A stretch of DNA of 8,107 bases from Paracoccaceae bacterium (GTDB lineage: Bacteria; Pseudomonadota; Alphaproteobacteria; Rhodobacterales; Rhodobacteraceae), in assembly GCA_015485375.1 (NCBI GenBank), contig WFTU01000263.1, positions 1 to 8,107 on the forward strand, given 5' to 3'. The position numbers were made by a program, and so were the translations under genes. Shown here piece by piece: positions 1-6,115 of the stretch (position 1 is the stretch's first letter; every line of letters starts with the position of its first letter). The notes beneath the pieces are model-generated. The model ran no database searches. It had not been told where the DNA came from and saw only the letters and a list, made by a program, of their open reading frames with translations.

Positions 1-203
1 GCTTTTAAGGCCCCGTCAATTTCGGCACGAAGCGCTTGTAATTCTTTAGCATTTCGATGTCTAAGAAGTTCGACTCTTTTTGAAAAAAGTTCATCCAGCC
101 AGTTAATCGCAAACTTTCGAAGGATGAACACCGTGACAACGGAAGCTCCACCGCCAATCCCGATAGATTTAATCGCAAAACTCGAAAAGGCTTCCCACGA
201 CAA
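1..203 (-). CDS. Partial small membrane protein, TTG start, 3' end outside window
   Basis: I do not recognise a named family. The frame opens with TTG at 203-201, one base after the thyX stop, and stays open for 67 codons to the window edge. A GGAGGG ribosome binding site at 212-217 lies 8 bases upstream, and an in-frame TGA at 230-228 leaves no other start codon between it and this TTG. The visible protein has a short N-terminus (LSWEAFSSF), one predicted membrane helix at about residues 13-30 rich in Gly, Val and Ile, then a charged, probably helical stretch (about 37-66, including SKRVELLRHRNAKELQALRAEID). From memory this layout resembles uncharacterised one-helix proteins with a long cytoplasmic helical tail found in accessory regions; that is inference. 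GC is about 44%, clearly below its neighbours, which suggests acquisition by transfer. Function is unknown. Confidence 0.7.
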   Translation of the reverse strand, partial: MSWEAFSSFAIKSIGIGGGASVVTVFILRKFAINWLDELFSKRVELLRHRNAKELQALRAEIDGALK

Positions 204-204
204 G

Positions 205-1116
205 TTATTCTCCCTCCAAAACCCCCATCAACTCCCGCCATTCCCCCGCACTCATGCCGGAGTCCTCCTGCGTCACCTTCTCACCTTTAAGCATACGGCG
301 CAACACATCCATACCCTTTTGCGAGAACTGCACGCCGCCCATGCGGTAGTCCTCGAAGGCCCCGTAAGCCAGCGGCACCCAGTCGGCTACGATCTTGCAC
401 ATGGCCTCGGCATAGACGCGGATCTCGTATTGGGCGTGGGTATCGGCGCGCAGGCGCAGGAAGTGGAACAGGTTGTGCAGGTCCACCTTCCAGTACCATT
501 GCGTATAGATGTTGCTCGGCAGGTTCATCCGCGCCAGCTCGCGCGCCAGCCCTTTTTGCCCCTCGTCCGAGATCATCTGTTCGTAGTGGTCATAGGCGCG
601 GTTGGAATCCGATTTCAGGATATCGAGAACCCGCGCGGCCTCCTCCCCCTCCAGCAATTCGCCACGGCCCTGGTTGTTCACCACCGACTGCGCGTTGATG
701 TGTTCCGGCGCGGGGATATAGAACTCGCGGTCCAGAATGGAATAACGGGCGGAGTATTCGTTCACATTCGCCGTGCGGTGCCGGATCCACTGGCGGGCGA
801 CAAACACCGGCAGTTTGACATGCAGCTTGATCTCGCACATCTCGAACGGGGTCGAGTGCCAGTGCCGCATCAGATAGCGGATCAGCCCCTTGTCATTGGA
901 AACCGCCTTTGTCCCCTTGCCATAGGACACCCGCGCCGCCTGACAGATCGCCGAGTCGTCGCCCATGTAGTCGATAACCCGCACAAACCCGTGGTCCAGC
1001 ACCTCGTGCGCCTTGTACAGGTGCTTTTCCATACCGGGAGCGGTGGCGCGCAGAGTTGTGTGGCTCTGGCTGCGGGCCTCGTCGATTTCGGCTTGCTGCT
1101 CGGGGGTTATGGGCAT
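205..1116 (-). CDS. thyX: Flavin-dependent thymidylate synthase ThyX
   Basis: ThyX makes dTMP from dUMP in the cytoplasm, using methylene-tetrahydrofolate as carbon donor and FAD/NADPH as reductant. It replaces ThyA in many bacteria. The ThyX signature RHR-x7-S is present at residues 112-122 (RHRTANVNEYS), followed by ARYS. The conserved HSTPFE block is at 87-92, and a C-terminal NLFHFLRLRADTHAQYEIR block fits the substrate-binding region. The frame stays open to an ATG at 1149, but I place the start at the ATG at 1116. That start has GAGGA 7 bases upstream, whereas the 1149 ATG is preceded only by an AT-rich stretch without a ribosome binding site. This gives 303 residues; recalled alphaproteobacterial ThyX proteins are close to this length. 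It lies 75 bases after the dioxygenase gene, on the same strand. Confidence 0.96.
   Translation of the reverse strand: MPITPEQQAEIDEARSQSHTTLRATAPGMEKHLYKAHEVLDHGFVRVIDYMGDDSAICQAARVSYGKGTKAVSNDKGLIRYLMRHWHSTPFEMCEIKLHVKLPVFVARQWIRHRTANVNEYSARYSILDREFYIPAPEHINAQSVVNNQGRGELLEGEEAARVLDILKSDSNRAYDHYEQMISDEGQKGLARELARMNLPSNIYTQWYWKVDLHNLFHFLRLRADTHAQYEIRVYAEAMCKIVADWVPLAYGAFEDYRMGGVQFSQKGMDVLRRMLKGEKVTQEDSGMSAGEWRELMGVLEGE
212..217 (-). promoter_or_regulatory. Ribosome binding site deciding the TTG start of the left-edge gene
   Basis: GGAGGG on the minus strand lies inside the last codons of thyX and 8 bases before the TTG at 203. It is one of the clearest Shine-Dalgarno matches in the window. 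It sits where ribosomes finishing thyX would release, so translation of the next gene is probably coupled to thyX. Confidence 0.65.
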
Positions 1117-1123
1117 GGGCGTG

Positions 1124-1128
1124 TCCTC
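1124..1128 (-). promoter_or_regulatory. Ribosome binding site deciding the thyX start
   Basis: GAGGA on the minus strand sits 7 bases upstream of the ATG at 1116. It supports this start over the upstream in-frame ATG at 1149. Confidence 0.55.
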
Positions 1129-1191
1129 TTGCTGTCGGGATTCGCCCATGACTATATATTGAAGGCCCGCGCGGGGAAACCGCTAGATGTG

Positions 1192-1989
1192 CTACCCGAA
1201 GCGGAAGGCCGAGGTGACCACATTCATAACGTGATCCTCGTAGACCTTCTCGGCCGCATCGCCATAGGCCGCGCCGGTCGCAACAAACATCGGCACCAGA
1301 TGGTCCTCCTGCGGATGGGCGCGGCGTGCATCCGGCGCGTTTTCCCATTCCAGCAAGCGCGCGGCACGGGTGTCGGGATCGGAAAGCGCGGTTTCGCTCA
1401 GCCAGTCATCAAACGCCACATCCCCCGCCGGCCCCGAACTGCGCCCCATCAGGATACCGAGGTTATGGTAGCTGAGGCCCGACCCGATAATCAGCACCCC
1501 CTCGTCCCTGAGCGGCGCCAGCGCACGCCCGAGCTCCAGATGAAAGGCAGGGTCATAATCCTTGCGAATCGACAGGGCGACGGTGGGAATATCGGCCTCC
1601 GGCAACGCCACTTTCATCGGGATAAACACCCCGTGGTCAAAGCCGCGCTCCGTCTCCATATCCGCCCCGATCCCCGCAGCTTCCAGCAGGTCACGGATAC
1701 GCCCCGCCAGTTGCGGGTCGCCGGGGGCGGGCCATGTCAGCTCGTAGGTATGCTCGGGGAAACCATAATAGTCATACACCAGATCGGGCGCCGCCTGCGC
1801 CGTGATCCGCGGCCGGTCGGTTTCCCAATGCGCCGTCACCACAAGGATCGCCTTGGGCCGTTCCTCCAGCGAGGGGATCATCCCCTCCAGAAACGCCCGC
1901 AGGCTGTCCCACGCATCCGGCGGATTCCAGTCCATGAAGAAACAGGGACCGCCGCCATGCGGAATGAAAAATACGGGTTGTCTGGTCAT
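1192..1989 (-). CDS. DODA/YgiD-type class III extradiol ring-opening dioxygenase
   Basis: This is a 265-residue member of the LigB-like extradiol dioxygenase superfamily, close in type to E. coli YgiD (4,5-DOPA extradiol dioxygenase) and plant DODA. These enzymes use a single metal ion to open catechol-type rings with oxygen. The expected metal and active-site histidines are visible: His11 in PHGGGP, His54 in TAHWE, His119 in DHG and His230 in HPQEDHLVP. A GSGLSYHNL block lies at 169-177. The natural substrate cannot be read from sequence, and bacterial homologues are often annotated only as dioxygenase. AAGGAG at 1997-2002 is 7 bases before the ATG, so the start is well supported. It is followed by thyX on the same strand, with no obvious metabolic link, and diverges from gloA. 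Confidence 0.9.
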   Translation of the reverse strand: MTRQPVFFIPHGGGPCFFMDWNPPDAWDSLRAFLEGMIPSLEERPKAILVVTAHWETDRPRITAQAAPDLVYDYYGFPEHTYELTWPAPGDPQLAGRIRDLLEAAGIGADMETERGFDHGVFIPMKVALPEADIPTVALSIRKDYDPAFHLELGRALAPLRDEGVLIIGSGLSYHNLGILMGRSSGPAGDVAFDDWLSETALSDPDTRAARLLEWENAPDARRAHPQEDHLVPMFVATGAAYGDAAEKVYEDHVMNVVTSAFRFG

Positions 1990-2015
1990 GGCCTGTCTCC
2001 TTGTGCGCTCCCCTG

Positions 2016-2044
2016 ATATTGGACGCGGCGCGAGCGCGGAGCAA
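2016..2044 (-). promoter_or_regulatory. Candidate sigma70-type promoter for the dioxygenase gene
   Basis: TTGCTC (2039-2044) and CAATAT (2016-2021) are separated by 17 bases on the minus strand. Transcription would start near 2009, leaving a leader of about 20 bases that includes the AAGGAG site. Each hexamer matches consensus at only 3 of 6 positions, so this rests mainly on spacing and location. Confidence 0.25.
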
Positions 2045-2090
2045 GGGAGGCTAACGCCAGTTAACCGAAACGTGAAATCGCAGGTTTCCC

Positions 2091-2119
2091 TTGTCTAACC
2101 CCGCGCGTTTCTATCCAAT
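2091..2119 (+). promoter_or_regulatory. Candidate sigma70-type promoter for gloA
   Basis: TTGTCT (2091-2096) and TCCAAT (2114-2119) are 17 bases apart, each matching consensus at 4 of 6 positions. The predicted start near 2126 would leave a very short leader just before the AAGGAGG site, so the true start may differ. Confidence 0.3.
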
Positions 2120-2127
2120 GGGGGCAA

Positions 2128-2132
2128 GGAGG
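2128..2132 (+). promoter_or_regulatory. Ribosome binding site deciding the gloA start
   Basis: GGAGG (within CAAGGAGG) is only 2 bases before the first in-frame ATG at 2135 but 8 bases before the ATG at 2141. Normal spacing therefore favours 2141. Confidence 0.6.
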
Positions 2133-2140
2133 ACATGCAA

Positions 2141-2569
2141 ATGAAAATCAAATATATCCACACAATGGTCCGCGTGAAAAATCTGGATGCCACGATAGAT
2201 TTCTTCAAACTGCTGGGGCTCGAGGAAACCCGCCGCATCGACAAGGAAAGCGGTCGCTTTACGCTGGTTTTCATGTCCCCCCCGGGTCAGGAAAACGCCG
2301 ACGTGGAGTTGACATACAACTGGGACGGCGACGACGGCCTGCCCTGTGACAGCCGCCACTTCGGCCATCTGGCCTATCGTGTCGAAAATATCTACGAGCT
2401 GTGCCAGAAACTGATGGACAACGGCGTGACCATCAACCGCCCGCCGCGCGACGGCTACATGGCCTTCGTACGCACACCCGACAACATCTCGATCGAGCTG
2501 TTACAGGAAGGCGAGGCGCTGGAACCCGCGGAACCCTGGGCCAGCATGGAAAACACCGGCCACTGGTAG
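2141..2569 (+). CDS. gloA: Lactoylglutathione lyase (glyoxalase I)
   Basis: Glyoxalase I converts the hemithioacetal of methylglyoxal and glutathione to S-lactoylglutathione in the cytoplasm, the first step of methylglyoxal detoxification. The 142-residue protein belongs to the vicinal oxygen chelate fold, with two repeated beta-alpha-beta-beta-beta modules. All four expected metal ligands can be placed: His7 (IHTMVRV), Glu56 (ADVELTYNWD), His76 (FGHLAYRV) and Glu119 (NISIELLQ), matching the pattern His5/Glu56/His74/Glu122 of E. coli GlxI. The family blocks NWD and RTPDNISIELLQ are intact. The length is typical of bacterial, nickel-type short GlxI enzymes. A start at 2135 would add two residues, but ribosome-binding-site spacing favours 2141. 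It is the only plus-strand gene here and ends one base from the trpB stop. Confidence 0.94.
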   Translation: MKIKYIHTMVRVKNLDATIDFFKLLGLEETRRIDKESGRFTLVFMSPPGQENADVELTYNWDGDDGLPCDSRHFGHLAYRVENIYELCQKLMDNGVTINRPPRDGYMAFVRTPDNISIELLQEGEALEPAEPWASMENTGHW

Positions 2570-2570
2570 G

Positions 2571-3791
2571 CTAAAGCTCGACACCCAGCGCCTTGGCGAC
2601 GGTAAAGATATCCTTGTCGCCACGGCCGCACATATTCATGATGATCAGGTGGTCGCTGGGCAGGTCCGGCGCGATCTTGGCCACATGCGCCAGCGCGTGC
2701 GAGGGTTCGAGCGCGGGGATAATCCCCTCGGTCACACAGCACATCTGGAAAGCATCGAGCGCCTCGCGGTCAGTGATGGAGACATATTCCACCCGCCCGA
2801 TGTCGTTCAGCCATGAATGTTCCGGCCCGATGCCCGGATAATCCAGACCGGCGGAAATCGAGTAGCCTTCCAGAATCTGCCCGTCATCGTCCTGCAACAG
2901 ATAGGTCCGGTTGCCATGCAGCACACCCGGACGCCCGCCCGTCAGGCTGGCGGCATGTTCCATGCGGTCATCAACGCCGTGACCTCCGGCCTCCACCCCG
3001 ATGATACCCACGTCCTTGTCGTCAAGGAACGGGTAGAACAGCCCCATAGCGTTGGAGCCACCACCGATGGCGGCGATCAGGGTATCGGGCAGACGCCCCT
3101 CGCGTTCCAGAATCTGCTCGCGGGCTTCCTTGCCGATGATCGACTGGAAATCACGCACCATCTCCGGATAGGGATGCGGGCCGGCCACCGTGCCGATGCA
3201 ATAGAACGTGCTGTCAACATTGGTCACCCAGTCGCGCAAGGCCTCGTTCATGGCATCCTTCAGCGTGCCGCGCCCTGCGGTCACCGGAACCACCGTGGCG
3301 CCCAGCAGCTTCATGCGGAACACGTTCGGGGCCTGCCGCTCAACGTCCGTTGCACCCATGAACACGATACATTCCAGACCGAAACGCGCGCAGACCGTAG
3401 CGGTCGCAACGCCGTGCTGCCCCGCACCCGTTTCCGCAATAATCCGTTTCTTGCCCATGCGCCGCGCCAGCAAAATCTGGCCCAACACGTTGTTGATCTT
3501 GTGCGCGCCGGTGTGGTTCAGCTCGTCGCGCTTCAGATAGATCTTCGCGCCGCCAAACCGTTCGGTCAGACGTTCGGCGTAGTACAGCGGGCTGGGACGG
3601 CCGACGTAGTGTTTCCACAGATCGTCCATCTCGGCCCAGAACTCGGGATCGACCTTGGCACGCTCGTATTCGGCCTCCAGATCGAGGATCAGCGGCATCA
3701 GGGTTTCGGACACAAACCGCCCGCCGTAAATGCCGAAACGGCCCTGCTCGTCCGGTCCGGTTTTATAGGAATTCACTGTATCCGACGCCAT
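2571..3791 (-). CDS. trpB: Tryptophan synthase beta subunit
   Basis: TrpB is the PLP enzyme that condenses indole with L-serine to give tryptophan, normally as an alpha2-beta2 complex with TrpA. The 406-residue protein has the usual beta-subunit length. Lys98 in HTGAHKINN is the PLP lysine, Glu120 in ETGAGQHG is the catalytic acid/base, and GGGSN (243-247) is the phosphate-binding loop. The AGPHPYP block and the C-terminal MCGRGDKD block are also present. The frame is open far upstream (to 3953), but that part overlaps trpF and does not look like TrpB. The start is one of two adjacent ATGs, 3794 or 3791. GGGAG in the end of trpF is better spaced for 3791, although 3794 overlaps the trpF stop as ATGA. 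Translation is probably coupled to trpF. No trpA follows. Confidence 0.97.
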   Translation of the reverse strand: MASDTVNSYKTGPDEQGRFGIYGGRFVSETLMPLILDLEAEYERAKVDPEFWAEMDDLWKHYVGRPSPLYYAERLTERFGGAKIYLKRDELNHTGAHKINNVLGQILLARRMGKKRIIAETGAGQHGVATATVCARFGLECIVFMGATDVERQAPNVFRMKLLGATVVPVTAGRGTLKDAMNEALRDWVTNVDSTFYCIGTVAGPHPYPEMVRDFQSIIGKEAREQILEREGRLPDTLIAAIGGGSNAMGLFYPFLDDKDVGIIGVEAGGHGVDDRMEHAASLTGGRPGVLHGNRTYLLQDDDGQILEGYSISAGLDYPGIGPEHSWLNDIGRVEYVSITDREALDAFQMCCVTEGIIPALEPSHALAHVAKIAPDLPSDHLIIMNMCGRGDKDIFTVAKALGVEL

Positions 3792-4429
3792 CATTCCGCT
3801 CCCTTGGCCGCCTCGACAAAGGCGGCAATCCTGTCCAAATCCTTGACCCCCGGCGCGCGCTCCACGCCCGAGGAAACATCCACCTGCCGCGCGCCCGTCA
3901 AACGGATCGCCTCCGCCACATTCTGCGGGTCCAGCCCTCCGGCCAGCACCCACGGCACCGGAAACTCGCGGCCGGCAATCAGGCGCCAGTCAAACGACAG
4001 CCCGTTGCCTCCGGGCAGTTCGTAACCCTTGGGCGCCTTGGCATCAAGCAACAACTGGTCGGCAACCTCGGCATAGGTATCCAGCGCGGGCAGGTCCTCG
4101 GCGCTCGCCACCCCGACCGCCTTCATCACCGGCAGGCCGAAACGCGACCGGATCTCCGCCACCCGCTCCGGCGTCTCGCTGCCGTGCAGCTGCAACATGT
4201 CCACCGGCACGGTTTCCAGCAGCGCCTCCAGCATCGCATCATCCGCATTCACCACCAGCGCCACCTTGGCCACACCGGCCGGCACATCCAGCGCCAGTTC
4301 GCGCGCCTGCTCGATGGAAACATTGCGTGGAGATTTCGGAAAAAACACAAACCCGACATAGCGCGCACCGGCATCCACCGCCGCCGCCACGCTTTCGGGC
4401 GTGCTCAATCCACAAATTTTAACGTGCAT
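3791..4429 (-). CDS. trpF: Phosphoribosylanthranilate isomerase
   Basis: TrpF carries out the Amadori rearrangement of N-(5-phosphoribosyl)anthranilate to CdRP in tryptophan synthesis. It is a cytoplasmic (beta/alpha)8-barrel enzyme. The 212-residue length is normal. The catalytic general base Cys6 (KICG) and general acid Asp129 (LLLDAK) are both visible, as are GFVFFPKSPR (26-35), QLHG (80-83) and the phosphate-binding blocks LAGGLDPQN and DVSSGVE. The ATG overlaps the lapA stop by one base (TGATG), and its TGA overlaps the paired ATGs at the trpB start. I see no well-placed ribosome binding site of its own. The nearest GAGGA is 25 bases upstream, inside a small inverted repeat (4444-4458), so translation probably depends on ribosomes arriving from lapA. 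Confidence 0.97.
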   Translation of the reverse strand: MHVKICGLSTPESVAAAVDAGARYVGFVFFPKSPRNVSIEQARELALDVPAGVAKVALVVNADDAMLEALLETVPVDMLQLHGSETPERVAEIRSRFGLPVMKAVGVASAEDLPALDTYAEVADQLLLDAKAPKGYELPGGNGLSFDWRLIAGREFPVPWVLAGGLDPQNVAEAIRLTGARQVDVSSGVERAPGVKDLDRIAAFVEAAKGAE

Positions 4430-4764
4430 CAGTTCAACAGGGCGAGGACATCATCCTCTTCCACACCGCTTTGTTTTTTGAGGCTGTCCACCTCTTGCGA
4501 CAGCTTCGCCACCTCGCGCTTTTTCTGCGCGGCATCGCGGCGGATTTTATGTTCGCGGAAATACTCCAGAATGTAGCCAACCAGCAGGCCGAACAGCATC
4601 GCCAGCATGATAACGATATACATCGGCACCTGTACCGAGACCGGCATGAACCGCGCCAGTTGCTCCGGCAGCAACGCCAGCGTCACCACCTCGCGGTTGG
4701 CCAGCGCCAGCACGATCAGGATCAGCATCAGGACAGCATAAAAACTGTAGCGAAGGTATCGCAT
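4429..4764 (-). CDS. lapA: LapA-domain (DUF1049) inner-membrane protein
   Basis: This 111-residue protein has the LapA (YciS, DUF1049) layout. A membrane helix lies at about residues 8-22, then a short periplasmic segment containing NREVVTLALLP, then a second helix at about 47-66. A charged cytoplasmic coiled-coil tail (about 70-102) ends in an acidic stretch. In E. coli LapA is associated with LapB in controlling LpxC level and lipopolysaccharide assembly; whether that holds here is inference, and no lapB is adjacent. It lies 26 bases after ihfB, with a modest GGAA before the ATG, and its stop overlaps the trpF start. A membrane-protein gene therefore leads into two tryptophan genes. Confidence 0.85.
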   Translation of the reverse strand: MRYLRYSFYAVLMLILIVLALANREVVTLALLPEQLARFMPVSVQVPMYIVIMLAMLFGLLVGYILEYFREHKIRRDAAQKKREVAKLSQEVDSLKKQSGVEEDDVLALLN

Positions 4765-4790
4765 GGGATATTCCGTTGTTGAGGCCGCGC

Positions 4791-5072
4791 CTACTTGCCG
4801 TTCAGGCGGTCGCGCAGCAATTTGCCCGTCTTGAAGAAAGGCACATATTTTTCCTCGACCTGCACCGATTCACCGGTGCGGGGGTTGCGGCCGACACGGG
4901 CGTCGCGTTTCTTGACCGAGAACGCCCCGAAGCCGCGCAACTCGACACGGTGGCCGTTTGCCATCGCCTCGATGATTTCGTCGAAGATCGTGCCGACGAT
5001 GCGCTCCACATCCCGTTGATACAAATGCGGGTTTTCATCGGCGATTTTCTGGACAAGCTCCGATTTTATCAT
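4791..5072 (-). CDS. ihfB: Integration host factor beta subunit
   Basis: IHF-beta pairs with IHF-alpha to bind and sharply bend DNA in recombination, replication and transcription control. The 93-residue protein has the complete HU/IHF fold: N-terminal helices beginning MIKSELVQKIADENPHL, the signature GFGAFSVKKRDARVGRNPRTG around residues 47-67, and a C-terminal FFKTGKLLRDRLNGK. Pro64 in the RNP turn is the residue that intercalates into DNA. The frame is open up to an ATG at 5129, but the family begins at MIKSEL, so I start at 5072; AGGAAAGGG ends 9 bases upstream. The extra upstream residues do not resemble IHF. A 100-base gap separates it from sppA. I found no convincing promoter in the gap, so it may be read from rpsA or from an unrecognised site. 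Confidence 0.95.
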   Translation of the reverse strand: MIKSELVQKIADENPHLYQRDVERIVGTIFDEIIEAMANGHRVELRGFGAFSVKKRDARVGRNPRTGESVQVEEKYVPFFKTGKLLRDRLNGK

Positions 5073-5150
5073 TGGTATCATCCCTTTCCTAACGGCGGCT
5101 CCGTTCTGGCTGCGGAACCTTCCGGGCAAGCTGGCTACTCGACACCATAC

Positions 5151-5170
5151 CCTGCCATCATATTGGCAGG
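5151..5170 (-). terminator. Hairpin two bases after the sppA stop
   Basis: A perfect 7-base-pair stem (CCTGCCA / TGGCAGG) with a 6-base loop (ATATGA) begins 2 bases after the sppA TAA. On the minus strand it is followed by GTATGG, not a T-run, so it is not a classical intrinsic terminator. It may be a weak terminator, a processing site or a 3'-end stabiliser between sppA and ihfB. Confidence 0.4.
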
Positions 5171-5172
5171 AA

Positions 5173-6093
5173 TTATCTTTTTAGGGAATAGAGGCGGGGG
5201 CCGCTCCGGCCAGATAAGCCGTTAAAAAGCGGATTTATGCCCATCTTCAGGCCCAAAGCACCCAGCAGCGAAGTATCGGCAGCGGGTAATTCCCATGTCT
5301 CCACGTCAAATGACGCAAGGTCGGGATCGAGTGATTCGAGATAGGCAAGCGCCTCGTCTTCCCCTCCGATAGCATCAACCAGACCATTTTCAACCGCCTG
5401 TCGCCCCGAAAACACCCCGCCGGTCGCCACGGCGTCCAGTTGCTGTCCAAGCAAATCGCGGCGCTGCGAAACCAGTCCGCGGAACCACTGGTTGGCCTCT
5501 TCGACCATGGCCATCTCCTCGGCCCGCGCCTCCTCGGTCAGGGGGCGGAACGGCGACGGGCCGCCCTTGATCTCCGATGAGCGGATGGTCTGCATCTCGA
5601 TCCCGATCTTGTCCATCAGGGCCGTCACGTCGGGATACTCCATAATCACACCGATGGAGCCGGTCAGCGTATTGCCGCGCGCAATGATGTAATCGGCCGA
5701 AATAGCGGCGATATACCCGCCCGAGGCCGCAACCTCGCCCATCACGGCAACCACCGGCTTGTTCGCGGCCACCTTGCGCAGGGAATCAAACAAGGCCTCG
5801 GATCCGGCAGTGGTGCCGCCGGGGCTGTTGATGCGCAGGACCAGCGCCTTCACATCGTCATTTCCGGCAATCTCCGCAAACAGCGCGTCGCGTTCGGAAT
5901 TGTCGTAAATCACATCGTCCAGAAAAAACCGTGCGATATGCGGGCCTGTCGGATTCTTCCGCCCGCCCATGAAGGCCGCCACGATCACCAGAAACACGAT
6001 GATGATGGCCGAGGCTATCGCGAACCCCTTCCAGAACGCGGAGCGACGCCATTTCCGGCGCCGCTCCTCGTAAAGTTCGATCTCGAAGCCCAT
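5173..6093 (-). CDS. sppA: Signal peptide peptidase SppA, S49 family
   Basis: SppA-type S49 proteases are membrane-anchored serine proteases that degrade signal peptides left after secretion, facing the periplasm. The 306-residue length fits the short, single-domain form rather than the 67-kDa E. coli form. An N-terminal charged stretch (ERRRKWRR) is followed by a membrane anchor at about residues 24-42. The Ser-Lys catalytic pair is visible: Ser124 in GEVAASGGYIAA and Lys176 in SSEIKGGPSPFRP. The substrate-groove block RINSPGG (87-93) and TLTGSIGVI (142-150) are also present. The ATG at 6093 lacks a recognisable ribosome binding site and lies 12 bases after the rpsA stop in the same reading frame, so translation probably depends on ribosomes finishing rpsA. 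Confidence 0.93.
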   Translation of the reverse strand: MGFEIELYEERRRKWRRSAFWKGFAIASAIIIVFLVIVAAFMGGRKNPTGPHIARFFLDDVIYDNSERDALFAEIAGNDDVKALVLRINSPGGTTAGSEALFDSLRKVAANKPVVAVMGEVAASGGYIAAISADYIIARGNTLTGSIGVIMEYPDVTALMDKIGIEMQTIRSSEIKGGPSPFRPLTEEARAEEMAMVEEANQWFRGLVSQRRDLLGQQLDAVATGGVFSGRQAVENGLVDAIGGEDEALAYLESLDPDLASFDVETWELPAADTSLLGALGLKMGINPLFNGLSGRSGPRLYSLKR

Positions 6094-6099
6094 GGCAGG

Positions 6100-6115
6100 C
6101 GACGCTTACGCGTCG
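6100..6115 (-). promoter_or_regulatory. Hairpin with the rpsA stop codon in its loop
   Basis: A perfect 6-base-pair stem (CGACGC / GCGTCG) closes a GTAA loop, which in RNA is a stable GNRA-type tetraloop. The TAA of that loop is the rpsA stop codon. No T-run follows, so it is not an intrinsic terminator. It sits just before the sppA start, which has no clear ribosome binding site. A role in lowering or coupling sppA expression is inference. Confidence 0.45.

Noticed and set aside
1164..1175. CCCGCGCGGG palindrome between the dioxygenase gene and thyX as a terminator
   Set aside because: It has no loop room and no T-run, so it cannot be supported as a terminator.
1117..1191. Promoter directly upstream of thyX using the TATATA stretch (about 1152-1160)
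   Set aside because: The -10-like sequence is good, but no acceptable -35 lies 16-18 bases upstream. I could not support it beyond a possibility.
124..2016. Plus-strand open frame of 630 codons
   Set aside because: It runs antisense through both thyX and the dioxygenase gene and the gap between them. Those genes have intact catalytic residues, while this peptide has none I can recognise. It is a codon-bias shadow.
3795..3953. 53-residue N-terminal extension of trpB
   Set aside because: It overlaps trpF entirely, is Gly/Arg-rich and unlike TrpB, and the true start has a ribosome binding site and the usual stop-start overlap.
2817..4025. Plus-strand open frame of 402 codons
   Set aside because: It is antisense to trpB and part of trpF, both complete with active-site residues.
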